46,984 nucleotides of DNA from an uncultured Hungatella sp. (GTDB taxonomy: Bacteria; Bacillota; Clostridia; Lachnospirales; Lachnospiraceae), in assembly GCA_910588325.1 (NCBI GenBank), contig CAJUPP010000021.1:1-46984 (forward strand), given 5' to 3'. Numbering within the stretch: the stretch's first letter is position 1; every line of letters begins with the position of its first letter. Position numbers and translations under genes: made by a program. Shown piece after piece: positions 27,571 through 35,682 of this stretch. Under the pieces are notes generated by a model. That model was not told the DNA's origin and did not search any database. It was given only the letters and a program-made list of their open reading frames with translations.

Positions 27571-28860
27571 CTACTCTCCTCTCTCCAGCCTGTCAAAATA
27601 AAATGACGGCATATACTCATCATTAAAAAATTCGATATCATTTTCAATCCCCATATCCCGAAGCTGCCGCTCTATCTCCCGGTAATAAATGTTGCAGATA
27701 AAGATAACACAGTCCTTTGGCAGCTCTTTCAGACTCTCCGGAGATTTTACCTTTAGACCGCTGAACATTGTCCCCCAAAGTCTGGAATTATTGTCACAGG
27801 TATAAAGAGGGGGATATGTTTTACCATAGCACTTCATGTAGTTGCGACACATATTTCCCGCACCGAAAAGGACTACAGATTTATGTTGTTTTAAGAGATT
27901 TTCCATGTTAATCTGCCACTTAAAATAATCGCCTACGGCCTTTGCCAACTGCATCAGCTGCGGACGTAAGAGAGGTGAAAAAGAGCCGGCCGTTGTGGAA
28001 AAATCCAAAATCAGCTGTCCGTCGAAGGAAACTTCCCGCAGACCACGAATCAATCCCAACCAATCCGTGTTGCTCTGGCCGAATCCGGAACAGGTAAAAG
28101 GAAGCATGGAGGCCTCCCTTTGTCCGTCGCAGTCACGCAAGACCGCTGCCTTCATGCGGCTTCCTATAACAGAAATAAACTCCTGCATATTCTGCCCGCA
28201 CAGATTACAGACGCCCATATCCATACAGAAGCCAAATCGCTCCTCCCCTGCCTCGGCATTCAGACGGTCAACCCAATCTGCCGCTTCACCGGCATCAGAA
28301 CAAAGTCCGCGGATCAGATGACCATTTACATCACGGCACTGGTTTTCCAGAAGAATCATCATGCCATATTCCCTGGCCGTGTCAGCCAGCTTCAAGTAGT
28401 ACTCCCTGTTTACCTTCCATTCATCTCCACGGTTTATTCCGGAAAATAACGGCCTGATTATCAGACAGCGGCATTCCATACCGCCGCAGACTCTGATACT
28501 CTCCTGACACAATTGAAACAGCAGTTGGTTTAAATCCTCTCTCTTTGTATCTCTGGGTAAATAAGGGGCGCGGGCTGCAGGCGTATTGATGCCGGCCTTT
28601 TTGTACTGTTCCAGCAAGGGCTTCATGTTGTTATATAATTCAGTTGGATTTTCGGAAACCAGAGGCCTGACCTGAATTCCCTCTCTGACCTGCATTCCCA
28701 TCTTATTCTTCTTTTTCCCAAAGTTCTCCAGTTCCCCAGGCGGGCAGAACATAGAGAAGTCCAGCATAGCCTCTTTAAAACCGGCAGCCGTAATATCCAT
28801 GATTCCCTGTCCCGGACGGATCGTATCTATGATTCCCGCCGAAGTGCAGATAATGTCCAT
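27571..28860 (-). CDS. Divergent TIM-barrel sugar isomerase-like protein fused to a Rossmann-like tail
   Basis: 429 residues. Residues 1 to about 325 resemble the neighbouring xylose-isomerase-like protein (LLENQCRDVNGHLIRGLCSD matches VENLYDSLSGHLVEGPCCD), but several metal-ligand positions differ: LRDCDG replaces HIHDND and LILDFST replaces LSFETAP. It may therefore be non-catalytic or bind another ligand. Residues about 333-429 form a second domain with a nucleotide-binding-like start, VVLFGAGNMCRNY, followed by YTCDNNSRLWG and VIFICNIYY, as seen in sugar-nucleotide and methyltransferase-associated Rossmann domains. AAGGAG precedes the ATG by nine bases. It is the first gene of a two-gene unit. 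Confidence 0.8.
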   Translation of the reverse strand: MDIICTSAGIIDTIRPGQGIMDITAAGFKEAMLDFSMFCPPGELENFGKKKNKMGMQVREGIQVRPLVSENPTELYNNMKPLLEQYKKAGINTPAARAPYLPRDTKREDLNQLLFQLCQESIRVCGGMECRCLIIRPLFSGINRGDEWKVNREYYLKLADTAREYGMMILLENQCRDVNGHLIRGLCSDAGEAADWVDRLNAEAGEERFGFCMDMGVCNLCGQNMQEFISVIGSRMKAAVLRDCDGQREASMLPFTCSGFGQSNTDWLGLIRGLREVSFDGQLILDFSTTAGSFSPLLRPQLMQLAKAVGDYFKWQINMENLLKQHKSVVLFGAGNMCRNYMKCYGKTYPPLYTCDNNSRLWGTMFSGLKVKSPESLKELPKDCVIFICNIYYREIERQLRDMGIENDIEFFNDEYMPSFYFDRLERGE

Positions 28861-28912
28861 CTTTGCTTACTCCTTCCTGCATCTTTCTGATAACTACTGT
28901 TATTTTAACATA

Positions 28913-29118
28913 TTACCATAAACTTTTCCATCTTAAAAACACGCAAAACGCATAGACCAGATAGTCATTGTCACACTCGTCAAAACGTACTTCTGCTCCC
29001 CGATATACCCTAAGTCCAACTTTTGTCCCCTCCGGGGGATGCACACCAAATGCCAAGAACAGGCATTTTGCGCCGTACGGCCAGCGCAGCAGGTACACAG
29101 ACCTACAGTAAGAATTAA
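28913..29118. other. Non-coding or unassigned stretch beside the tandem repeat
   Basis: About 200 bases between the sugar isomerase operon start and the tandem repeat. A minus-strand frame continues from the repeat through here (ending RWKSLW at 28913), containing VHPPEGTKVGLRVYRG, but it has no ribosome site, no recognised family and depends on the repeat for its start. I see no promoter I can support and no RNA gene. It could be a remnant or a second repeat module. Confidence 0.4.
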
Positions 29119-29386
29119 GACTTTCATAGTAAACCTTCATGCGCCCGGCAGCAGACGCACCACCACACATGAAAGTCTGGCGGGCGCACTTGGCATACCT
29201 GAATTCATGCCGCCTATTCGGCGGCGGACTTTCATAGTAAACCTTCATGCGCCCGGCAGCAGACGCACCACCACACATGAAAGTCTGGCGGGCGCACTTG
29301 GCATACCTGAATTCATGCCGCCTATTCGGCGGCGGACTTTCATAGTAAACCTTCATGCGCCCGGCGGCGGACTTTCATAGTAAAAG
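29119..29386 (-). repeat. Tandem array of the 108-bp repeat family, copy C
   Basis: Two full 108-bp units in tandem (GACTTTCATAGTAAACC starts at 29119 and 29227) plus a third start at 29335 and a truncated one at 29370, after a 73-base internal loss. The units are almost identical, unlike the more diverged copies A and B, so the duplication is recent. Hairpin cores GCCGCC-TATTC-GGCGGC recur in each unit. Because 108 is divisible by three, frames on both strands stay open through the array; the minus-strand frame encodes a 36-residue periodic peptide (MKVYYESPPPNRRHEF...). Confidence 0.9.
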
Positions 29387-29587
29387 CAATACATATATAA
29401 ATTTAACAGAAATATATAAAAAAGTGACTTTCTGTGAACCGCAGTATATTTTGGGCACACCGCTTCATTTACTTATATCTTCTTTCCCTTCTATAATATC
29501 TATCAGCTAATGCGAAATACATAGAAGCAACGTCCGGACACCTCTTCTACACATCGCAGGCAAAAATTTAAGAAAAGAGGAAGATAT
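29387..29587. other. A/T-rich leader before the broken solute-binding protein gene
   Basis: About 200 bases without a gene. Possible promoters are TTTACT with TATAAT around 29493 or TTGGGC with TATATC near 29452-29480, both mediocre. An AAGAGGAAG ribosome site lies just before the ATG at 29588. No riboswitch or clear operator is seen. Confidence 0.35.
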
Positions 29588-30414
29588 ATGAGAAAGCTAT
29601 CCCGTATAACCGCTATCATTCTCTCCTTTCTGATGCTGCTGCCCATGAGCGGATGCAGTGCATCAGACGGCAAAATCCATTTGACATTCCAGATTTGGGA
29701 TGTCTATCAGCGGCCCGGCATGCAGGCCATGTGCGATGCCTACACTGCCAAGCATCCTGATGTAGTGATTGAAGTGCAGGCTACCAGCTGGAATGAATAT
29801 TGGACCAAGCTGGAGGCTGCCGCCGAAAGCAACACCCTGCCGGATATTTTCTGGATGCATACCAATCAGCTGCTGTATTATGCCGACTTCGGAATGCTGA
29901 CAGACGTAACCCATCTTTACGATGACATTGACCCGGATTATTACGAGAAGCATTTTTCCCAGATCTCCCGCAGCAATGCCAGCGGCAGCGGCGGGAATCT
30001 GTACGGTGTCCCCAAGGACAAAGATAACGGGCATCTGGTATACAACAAGGAGATGTTCGACGCAGCCGGTGTGGAATATCCCAATGATGACTGGACCTGG
30101 AAGGCAACTGGAATCTGCCCCAGTTAATGGAAAACTACCCTGAAATGCGGGGAAAATGGGATATCGCCAAACTGCCCAAATGTCCTGACCCCTTAAGCGG
30201 CGACGGCCGTGCCACCATGTCCAACGGCCTGTGCTACTCCACCGTTGATTATGCCGTCCAGGCAGTCTACAATTCCGCCAGCCCCAAGTGGAAGAGCCAG
30301 GTCTTAGACCAGCTGACCAAGGTCTACTCCGGCGACCAGGATTTAATGACCGGACTGGAGAATATGCAGACGATTGTGGATACAGAGACCGCCAAAAAGC
30401 TGGCGGACAATTAA
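29588..30414 (+). pseudogene. Broken extracellular sugar-binding lipoprotein (ABC importer, family 1)
   Basis: Remains of a family 1 extracellular solute-binding protein. An intact N-terminal part (29588-30127, 179 residues) has a lipoprotein signal with MLLPMSGC and the typical HLTFQIWDVY...VIEVQATSWNEYW...PDIFWMHTNQ sequence, but goes out of frame after NDDWTW and stops. Another frame from about 30100 to 30414 resumes with EGNWNLPQLMENYPEM and continues to ETAKKLADN. Together they give about 275 residues where about 430 are expected, so an out-of-frame internal deletion has occurred, and a second loss near GLCYST is likely. Two intact permease genes follow, so the importer has lost its binding protein. 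Confidence 0.85.
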
Positions 30415-30436
30415 GAGAAGGAACAGGAGGTCTTTT

Positions 30437-31327
30437 ATGAATAGCGAAAAACTGTCTACTGCCGCCAGAGAAGAACGAAACTGGGGATACATTATGGTAG
30501 CCCCTACTATCATCGGCCTGGTAGTGCTGAATGTGTGGCCTTTTATTCAGACAATCTACGCCAGCTTCTGCGAGCATTTAGGCTTCGGCCATTACAAATT
30601 TATCGGATTTCAGAATTACATTGATATGTTCCAGAATACCGATTTCTGGAGAGCTACGGTCAATACCCTGGTATTCTGCGTCCTGACGGTTCCCGTAGGA
30701 ATCTTTTTGTCACTGCTGGTGGCAATCCTGCTCAATGCCAAAGTAAACTTTAAAGGCGGTTTCAGAACCATCTTCTTTCTGCCCATGGTCTGTGCTCCCG
30801 CTGCCGTCACCATGGTATGGCGATGGATTTTCAACAGCGAGTATGGTATCCTCAACCAGATTCTGGACACCCGCATTGCCTGGGTCACGGATCCGAAATC
30901 AGCGCTTGTCTCCTGCGCCATTGTAGCTGTCTGGAGTGCCATTGGTTATGACGCGGTCCTTCTGCTGTCCGGCCTTCAGAATATTTCAAAATCCTACTAT
31001 GAGGCTGCCTCCATCGACGGCGCCGGCAAAATTACACAGTTTTTTAAGATTACGCTGCCTATGATTTCTCCCACGCTGTTTGTAACCATGATTATGCGTC
31101 TCATGACCTCTTTAAAGGTCTACGATTTGATTTACATGATGGTGGAGGAAACCAATCCGGCATTAAGCAGCGTACAGAGCCTTATCTATCTGTTCTACCG
31201 CGAGTCCTTTGTGGCCGGCAGCCGCGGCTCCGGCTCCGCCATCGCCGTATGGACAGTACTGATTATCGGCCTTGCCACAGTCATCCAGTTTATCGGCCAG
31301 AAAAAATGGGTCAATTACGAAGTTTAA
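30437..31327 (+). CDS. ABC sugar importer permease, MalF/UgpA type
   Basis: 296-residue permease with six membrane helices and the EAA loop YYEAASIDGAGKITQFFKIT that contacts the ATPase. N-terminal APTIIGLVVLNVWPFIQTIYAS and QNYIDMFQN are typical of the MalF-like carbohydrate group. The start at 30437 has AGGAGG six bases upstream; an earlier in-frame ATG inside the solute-binding pseudogene is unlikely. No ATPase gene is nearby, as usual for this class, which shares an MsmK-type ATPase. The gene is intact although its binding protein is broken, so it may be expressed but useless or work with another binding protein. Confidence 0.93.
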   Translation: MNSEKLSTAAREERNWGYIMVAPTIIGLVVLNVWPFIQTIYASFCEHLGFGHYKFIGFQNYIDMFQNTDFWRATVNTLVFCVLTVPVGIFLSLLVAILLNAKVNFKGGFRTIFFLPMVCAPAAVTMVWRWIFNSEYGILNQILDTRIAWVTDPKSALVSCAIVAVWSAIGYDAVLLLSGLQNISKSYYEAASIDGAGKITQFFKITLPMISPTLFVTMIMRLMTSLKVYDLIYMMVEETNPALSSVQSLIYLFYRESFVAGSRGSGSAIAVWTVLIIGLATVIQFIGQKKWVNYEV

Positions 31328-31339
31328 GGAGGGAACACA

Positions 31340-32179
31340 ATGCAGAACAGATCCATGGAAACCTCGAAGCTTATCAACAAAATCATTACCTATACGGCGC
31401 TGATTCTCGGCTCAGTGATTATGATTTTTCCCTTTGTGTGGATGATTTTAACCAGTTCCAAAACCGTATCAGAAAGCATGCAGATTCCTCCCACAATCTT
31501 CCCCAGCCAGCTTATGGCGGATAATTTTGCAGAGGCAATGAAGAGTCTGCCGTTTATAAACATGTACATCAATACAATCCTTATGATTGTGTTCCGCGTA
31601 TTTTTCGCCGTATTCTTCAGTTCTATGGCAGGCTACGCCTTCGCCAAGCTGAGCTTTAAAGGCAAAAACTTTTTATTCAGCATCGTATTGATGCAGATGA
31701 TGCTGCCCAGCCAAATTTTTATCATTCCCCAATATCAGATGGTGGCAAAACTGGGATTTGCCAATTCCATTGCCGCTCTGGTATTTCCCGGCCTTGTCAG
31801 CGCGTTCGGTACCTTTTTCCTGCGCCAGGCCTACATGGGCATTCCCGATGAGGTAGGTGAGGCCGCCTACTTAGACGGCTGCAATAAATGGCAGGCTTTT
31901 ACAAAAATTATGTTTCCCCTGACCCGTTCCTCTGTAGCCGCACTGACCGTATTTACCGCAGTGTTTGCATACAGCGACCTGATGGGGCCTCTGGTGGTGA
32001 ATTCCGACTTAAAGATGATGACTCTCTCCTCCGGCCTTGCCACCCTGCGGGGACAGTTCTCCACCAATTTCCCGGTGCTGATGGCCGGAAGCCTGCTGGC
32101 TATGCTGCCTATGGTTATCCTGTATCTGTTCTTCCAGAGGCAGTTTATCGAGGGTATTGCCATGACCGGCGGCAAATAA
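31340..32179 (+). CDS. ABC sugar importer permease, MalG/UgpE type
   Basis: 279-residue partner permease with six membrane helices, the N-terminal IMIFPFVWMILTSSKT segment, PSQIFIIPQY and the EAA loop EVGEAAYLDGCNKWQAFTKI. It starts 12 bases after the first permease with an AAGGAGG ribosome site and is followed 48 bases later by the broken alpha-galactosidase. Together with the first permease it would form the membrane channel for an oligosaccharide, by context an alpha-galactoside such as raffinose or melibiose. The frame appears complete. Confidence 0.93.
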   Translation: MQNRSMETSKLINKIITYTALILGSVIMIFPFVWMILTSSKTVSESMQIPPTIFPSQLMADNFAEAMKSLPFINMYINTILMIVFRVFFAVFFSSMAGYAFAKLSFKGKNFLFSIVLMQMMLPSQIFIIPQYQMVAKLGFANSIAALVFPGLVSAFGTFFLRQAYMGIPDEVGEAAYLDGCNKWQAFTKIMFPLTRSSVAALTVFTAVFAYSDLMGPLVVNSDLKMMTLSSGLATLRGQFSTNFPVLMAGSLLAMLPMVILYLFFQRQFIEGIAMTGGK

Positions 32180-32227
32180 TCACCTTGCAACTATTTCACA
32201 CGTCTGTCCGGACAGAAGGAGTGTTCT

Positions 32228-33900
32228 ATGATCATACATGATGAACAAAGACAAACATTTACACTGCCAGACCAGCCGGCATTCTATGGCTCCGAAGAGG
32301 AAGCCCAGACTCTTGTCCTCTATCTGGAAGATGCTGCCGCCCAGGTAACGGTAGAGTTATACTTCGGCGTATTTGAGGCATTTGACCTGATTACCCGCTC
32401 CGTACGGGTGGTGAACCATGGAAAAGAGCCTGTCCGCCTGTTTAAATGTACCTCTCTGTCTGGACTTTGTACGCTCCGACTTGGATTTCATTACCTTTAA
32501 CAGCCATCATCTCATGGAACGCTGCCTGGACCGGGGAGCTCTGCATCCCGGCATCCAGAGCATAGGCAGTATCCGGGGCACCTCCAGCCATCAGCACAAT
32601 CCCTTTGTCATACTGTGCAACAGAAATGCCGGGGAGGATACAGGCCTGTGCTACGGCGCCATGCTTCTGTACAGCGGCAATTTTGAAGCGGCAGCAGAAG
32701 CCTGCCAATTTGAAAGCAGCCGGCTTGTGATGGGCATCCACCCATACCATTTCTGCTGGACACTGGACCACGGCCAATCCTTTACGGCGCCGGAGGCGGC
32801 ACTGGTCTGTTCCTCCTGTGGGTTTACGCAGATGAGCCGGCAATTTCACCGGTCCATCCGAAGCCATCTGCTCCATGAGCCCTGCGGCTTCAGACGCAGG
32901 CCTGTCTTAATCAACAACTGGGAGGCCACCTATTTTGACTTCACGGCCGATAAACTGGTAAATATCGGAAAAGAAGCGGCCAGGCTGGGGATTGAACTTT
33001 TCGTTATGGATGACGGCTGGTTCGGCTGCCGCGATGACGACAGCAGCGGCCTCGGAGATTGGCGGGTAAACGAAACAAAGCTGCCTGGCGGACTGGAACG
33101 CCTGGTCTCCAGAATCAATGAAATGGGAATGGACTTCGGGCTATGGATTGAACCGGAGCCTGACAGATGTATGGTCTGCTGCCCTTCCCCCGCACCGCCA
33201 GGGTGAGGTATACCACCGCTATGTTCTGGGAGTTTATGATTTTCTGAACCAGCTGCGCAGAGATTATCCCCATATTCTTATCGAAGGCTGTTGCGGCGGC
33301 GGAAGGTTTGACGGCGGAATGCTCTACTATACGCCTCAAATCTGGTGCAGCGATGACTCCGATGCCATAGACCGCCTGAAGATCCAGTACGGCACCTCCT
33401 TCTGCTATCCTCCCTGTACCATGGGGGCTCATGTATCCGCTGTTCCCAATGAACAGAACGGACGGATTACGCCCTTGGAAACCCGTGGTGTGGTGGCTAT
33501 GAGCGGCGCTTTTGGTTATGAGATGGATTTGGGGAAATGCACGGCCAAGGAGAAAGGAGAAGTCCGCCGGCAGGTGGAATGGTATAAGGAACATTACGAG
33601 TTAATCTATCAGGGTGATTACTATCGGTTAAGCAACCCATTTGAAAATGATTTGTTTACAGCCTGGGAACATGTATCCGAAGACAAACGGGAGGCAATCG
33701 TTTCCCTGGTTACTCACAGTGTCCGCCCTATGCCGCCTTTTGGCCGACTGTACCTTAAAGGCCTGAATCCAGATCTCCACTATCAAATCAATCATGGAAA
33801 GACGCTTTACTGCGGCCGTACGCTGATGCAGGCCGGGTACCTGCTGCCTGCTTTTCACGGAGATTATCAATCGATTCAGTTATATCTGAAAGCAACATAA
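32228..33900 (+). pseudogene. Broken GH36 alpha-galactosidase
   Basis: Three reading frames cover pieces of one GH36 alpha-galactosidase. The N-terminus (from 32228, MIIHDEQRQTFTL) jumps to PDQPAFYGSEEEAQTL, so about 100 residues are missing in frame. Near 32460 the frame slips (KCTSLS to LDFVRSDLDF), consistent with loss of two bases from a TGTG run. Near 33150 a deletion joins GLWIEPE to NRSLTDVWSAALPP; the two ends share AACCGGAG, and the lost stretch should include the KWDMNR nucleophile motif. The acid/base region WCSDDSDAIDR survives. Total 1673 bases against about 2200 expected. It cannot give an active enzyme. It belongs to the same decaying cluster as the solute-binding protein. Confidence 0.9.
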
Positions 33901-34054
33901 CAAAACCCCAAACAGCTGCCTGTCAGTTCTTTGAAACGCCGGCTGAAGTAGTTGCGGTTCAGACGGCAGAAATTGGCCACTTCATCCACAGACAGTTCAC
34001 GGTGATAATTCTGCTGAATATAAACAACCGCTTCATAAGAGCTGAAAACCATCT
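33876..34054 (-). pseudogene. AraC-family regulator fragment (C-terminal helix-turn-helix)
   Basis: Translated on the minus strand, this stretch gives SSYEAVVYIQQNYHRELS, then VDEVANFCRLNRNYFSRRFKELTG and a stop, the second half of an AraC-type DNA-binding domain. The N-terminal part and the usual MSPQ-like continuation are missing. The fragment overlaps the end of the alpha-galactosidase remnant. By position it was probably the regulator of the alpha-galactoside cluster. Confidence 0.75.
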
Positions 34055-34200
34055 ATCCTGGTATTCTCTCCGACGACGAAAAAGGTGTGGAAATGGTTCA
34101 CATGGCCAATGTTTCCCTTCTGGAATACAATAATGAGCCCTCAGCTGTGTCATCACTCTGGCATATTATCATGCTGTCAATGTTACATAGACAATCATAA
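34051..34200 (+). pseudogene. C-terminal fragment of an unidentified protein
   Basis: A frame that starts directly at the break of the AraC fragment reads IYPGILSDDEKGVEMVHMAN, then VSLLEYNNE and ends at 34200. It has no start codon or ribosome site and looks like the last 50 residues of a larger protein. The DDEKG...MVHMAN pattern resembles the end of Gfo/Idh-type oxidoreductases, but I am not sure. It is followed directly by a strong terminator, so it marks the former end of the cluster. Confidence 0.4.
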
Positions 34201-34249
34201 AAAGAAATAAGCATCCCTTACCGTCCAAAGCGAGGATGCTTATTTCTTT
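34201..34249. terminator. Strong bidirectional terminator
   Basis: A 16-bp perfect stem AAAGAAATAAGCATCC (34201-34216) with its complement at 34234-34249; each strand ends in a T-run. It can end both the plus-strand remnant cluster and the minus-strand acetyltransferase transcript. Confidence 0.92.
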
Positions 34250-34282
34250 TTTACAAAGCTAATTAGCAGATTATTCTGCCTA

Positions 34283-34813
34283 TTACATCAATTTATAACG
34301 CATCTCGAACCACTGCTCCCCGCCCCATGAGGAATCAGCCAGCCCATTATTTTCAAATCCCATCTTCTCGTACATAGAAACCCTGGAATCCAGGCATGTC
34401 AAAATCACACAGTTCCTGCCCTTCTCCTGTTCTCTGTGAAGATACCGTGACATAATCTCACTTGCCAGCCCCTGCCTCCGATATTCCGGAAGCACGTCCA
34501 GCCCAAGGAGCATAACATTTTTTCCGGCCGGGTCATACAGGCTTGCATTGGTAAAAAACTCATCCCTGAACGTCCCCTCATCGGTAGACAATCCGTTTAA
34601 AAAGCCTGCAAGCTTTCCTGTCTCCCTGTCAACCGCCACTAAAAACTGTTCCGGGGCCATAGCAATCCGCTCCTTCATCATCGTTTCCGAACACGCCTCA
34701 TTAGGTGGGAAGCATACCTTCTCGATAACCACCGCCTGTTCTGCTTCCTCCTGTAAAATGTTCCTGAATTCAAACCGCTTTCCCAACTCCTTACGCCGCT
34801 TTGTTGTATCCAT
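34283..34813 (-). CDS. GNAT-family N-acetyltransferase
   Basis: 176-residue GCN5-related acetyltransferase. The acetyl-CoA binding core is visible as LLGLDVLPEYRRQGLASEIM (motif A, with the Q/RxxGxG/A pattern) followed by VILTCLDSRVSMYEKMGFENNG (motif B), the usual end of the family. The acceptor is unknown. The frame is open to 34885 but the ATG at 34813 has an AAGGAAGGA site and starts a reasonable family N-terminus (EFRNILQEEAEQAVVIEKVCFP). It lies 76 bases downstream of the EFR1 gene and upstream of a bidirectional terminator, so it is probably the last gene of the ferritin-EFR1 unit. Confidence 0.85.
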   Translation of the reverse strand: MDTTKRRKELGKRFEFRNILQEEAEQAVVIEKVCFPPNEACSETMMKERIAMAPEQFLVAVDRETGKLAGFLNGLSTDEGTFRDEFFTNASLYDPAGKNVMLLGLDVLPEYRRQGLASEIMSRYLHREQEKGRNCVILTCLDSRVSMYEKMGFENNGLADSSWGGEQWFEMRYKLM

Positions 34814-34889
34814 ATCCCTATTCCTTCCTTTATAAGACCCATGTACTTCCAAAGCCTCTTTGTACCCGTTTTTTCCGGATATCAACTTG

Positions 34890-35651
34890 TCACATAAACA
34901 ATTCCGGCTCCTTCCGCCCGGAGCATGCCTTTCTCATCTTCAAGGTCACGGCAAAAACCAGGGCCGGCTTCAGCCCTCTGCTGTGATGGGGACAAACCGA
35001 TACGCACCGCATACAGGAAATGCATCTCCTTGGGTCTGTCTGGGAAGGCTTTTTCTTAGGGATCGCCTTCACCGGACATTTGGCGGCGCAAATCCCGCAG
35101 CCTGTACAGGTTTTGGATGCCTCAGGCTTTAAGGGAATCACTCCCAGCTCCTTATAGGGATAATTGCCCGGAACAAAGAAATCCTTCCATGCCCTGGGAA
35201 CATTTAATTTTTTTCTGATCCTGGCGGCAAAGGCCTTAAGCTTCTTCTCATCCCTGGCGTCCGGCCTTCCTGCGCCGTACCGGCGCATGATAGAGTGCTC
35301 CGCCACAGCCGTTATCACAGCCACCACGCTGAAGCCGCAGCTTTCCGCAGCCTTGCGCAGTTCCAGGGCAGTATCCTCATAGGCTCTGTTTCCATAAGAA
35401 ACCACCAGTATGGCAGCCGCATGGTCCGCCTTCATCTGCTTTAAATGTTTGATCGCCGCCCCCGGAGCCCTTCCTCCAAAGGAGGGCACGCCAATCAGAC
35501 ACACATCCCCTCTCTGAAACCGGTATATCCCATAGTTTCTGTCCGGCACAGAAAGGTCAAGTTCCACCTTATTCTTCCAGGCCCCTGCCAGGATATCCAT
35601 AATCTTCTTTGTTCCACCTGTAGGACTGAAATACAAAGAATAAACGTTCAT
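34890..35651 (-). CDS. EFR1-family ferredoxin-flavodoxin protein
   Basis: 253-residue fusion of an N-terminal flavodoxin-like domain (SPTGGTKKI phosphate loop, GVPSFGGRAP, SYGNRAYEDTALEL) and a C-terminal dicluster ferredoxin with two CxxCxxCxxxCP motifs (CTGCGICAAKCP and CISCMRCVSVCP). This is the EFR1-type electron carrier of anaerobic Clostridia, likely a cytoplasmic donor of low-potential electrons whose partners are unknown. It starts 32 bases after the ferritin stop, and the pairing of iron storage with an iron-sulfur flavoprotein is suggestive of a shared iron or oxidative-stress response, but that is inference. Confidence 0.92.
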   Translation of the reverse strand: MNVYSLYFSPTGGTKKIMDILAGAWKNKVELDLSVPDRNYGIYRFQRGDVCLIGVPSFGGRAPGAAIKHLKQMKADHAAAILVVSYGNRAYEDTALELRKAAESCGFSVVAVITAVAEHSIMRRYGAGRPDARDEKKLKAFAARIRKKLNVPRAWKDFFVPGNYPYKELGVIPLKPEASKTCTGCGICAAKCPVKAIPKKKPSQTDPRRCISCMRCVSVCPHHSRGLKPALVFAVTLKMRKACSGRKEPELFM

Positions 35652-35682
35652 TCACCTTTTCTCCATTATGTAAAATTATTCC

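Noticed and set aside
29119..29386. CRISPR array
   Set aside because: The units are contiguous and near-identical with no variable spacers, and there are no cas genes.
29663..30577. 304-codon open frame on the minus strand across the solute-binding gene
   Set aside because: It is antisense to a recognisable binding protein and the start of a permease, has no family resemblance and no ribosome site.
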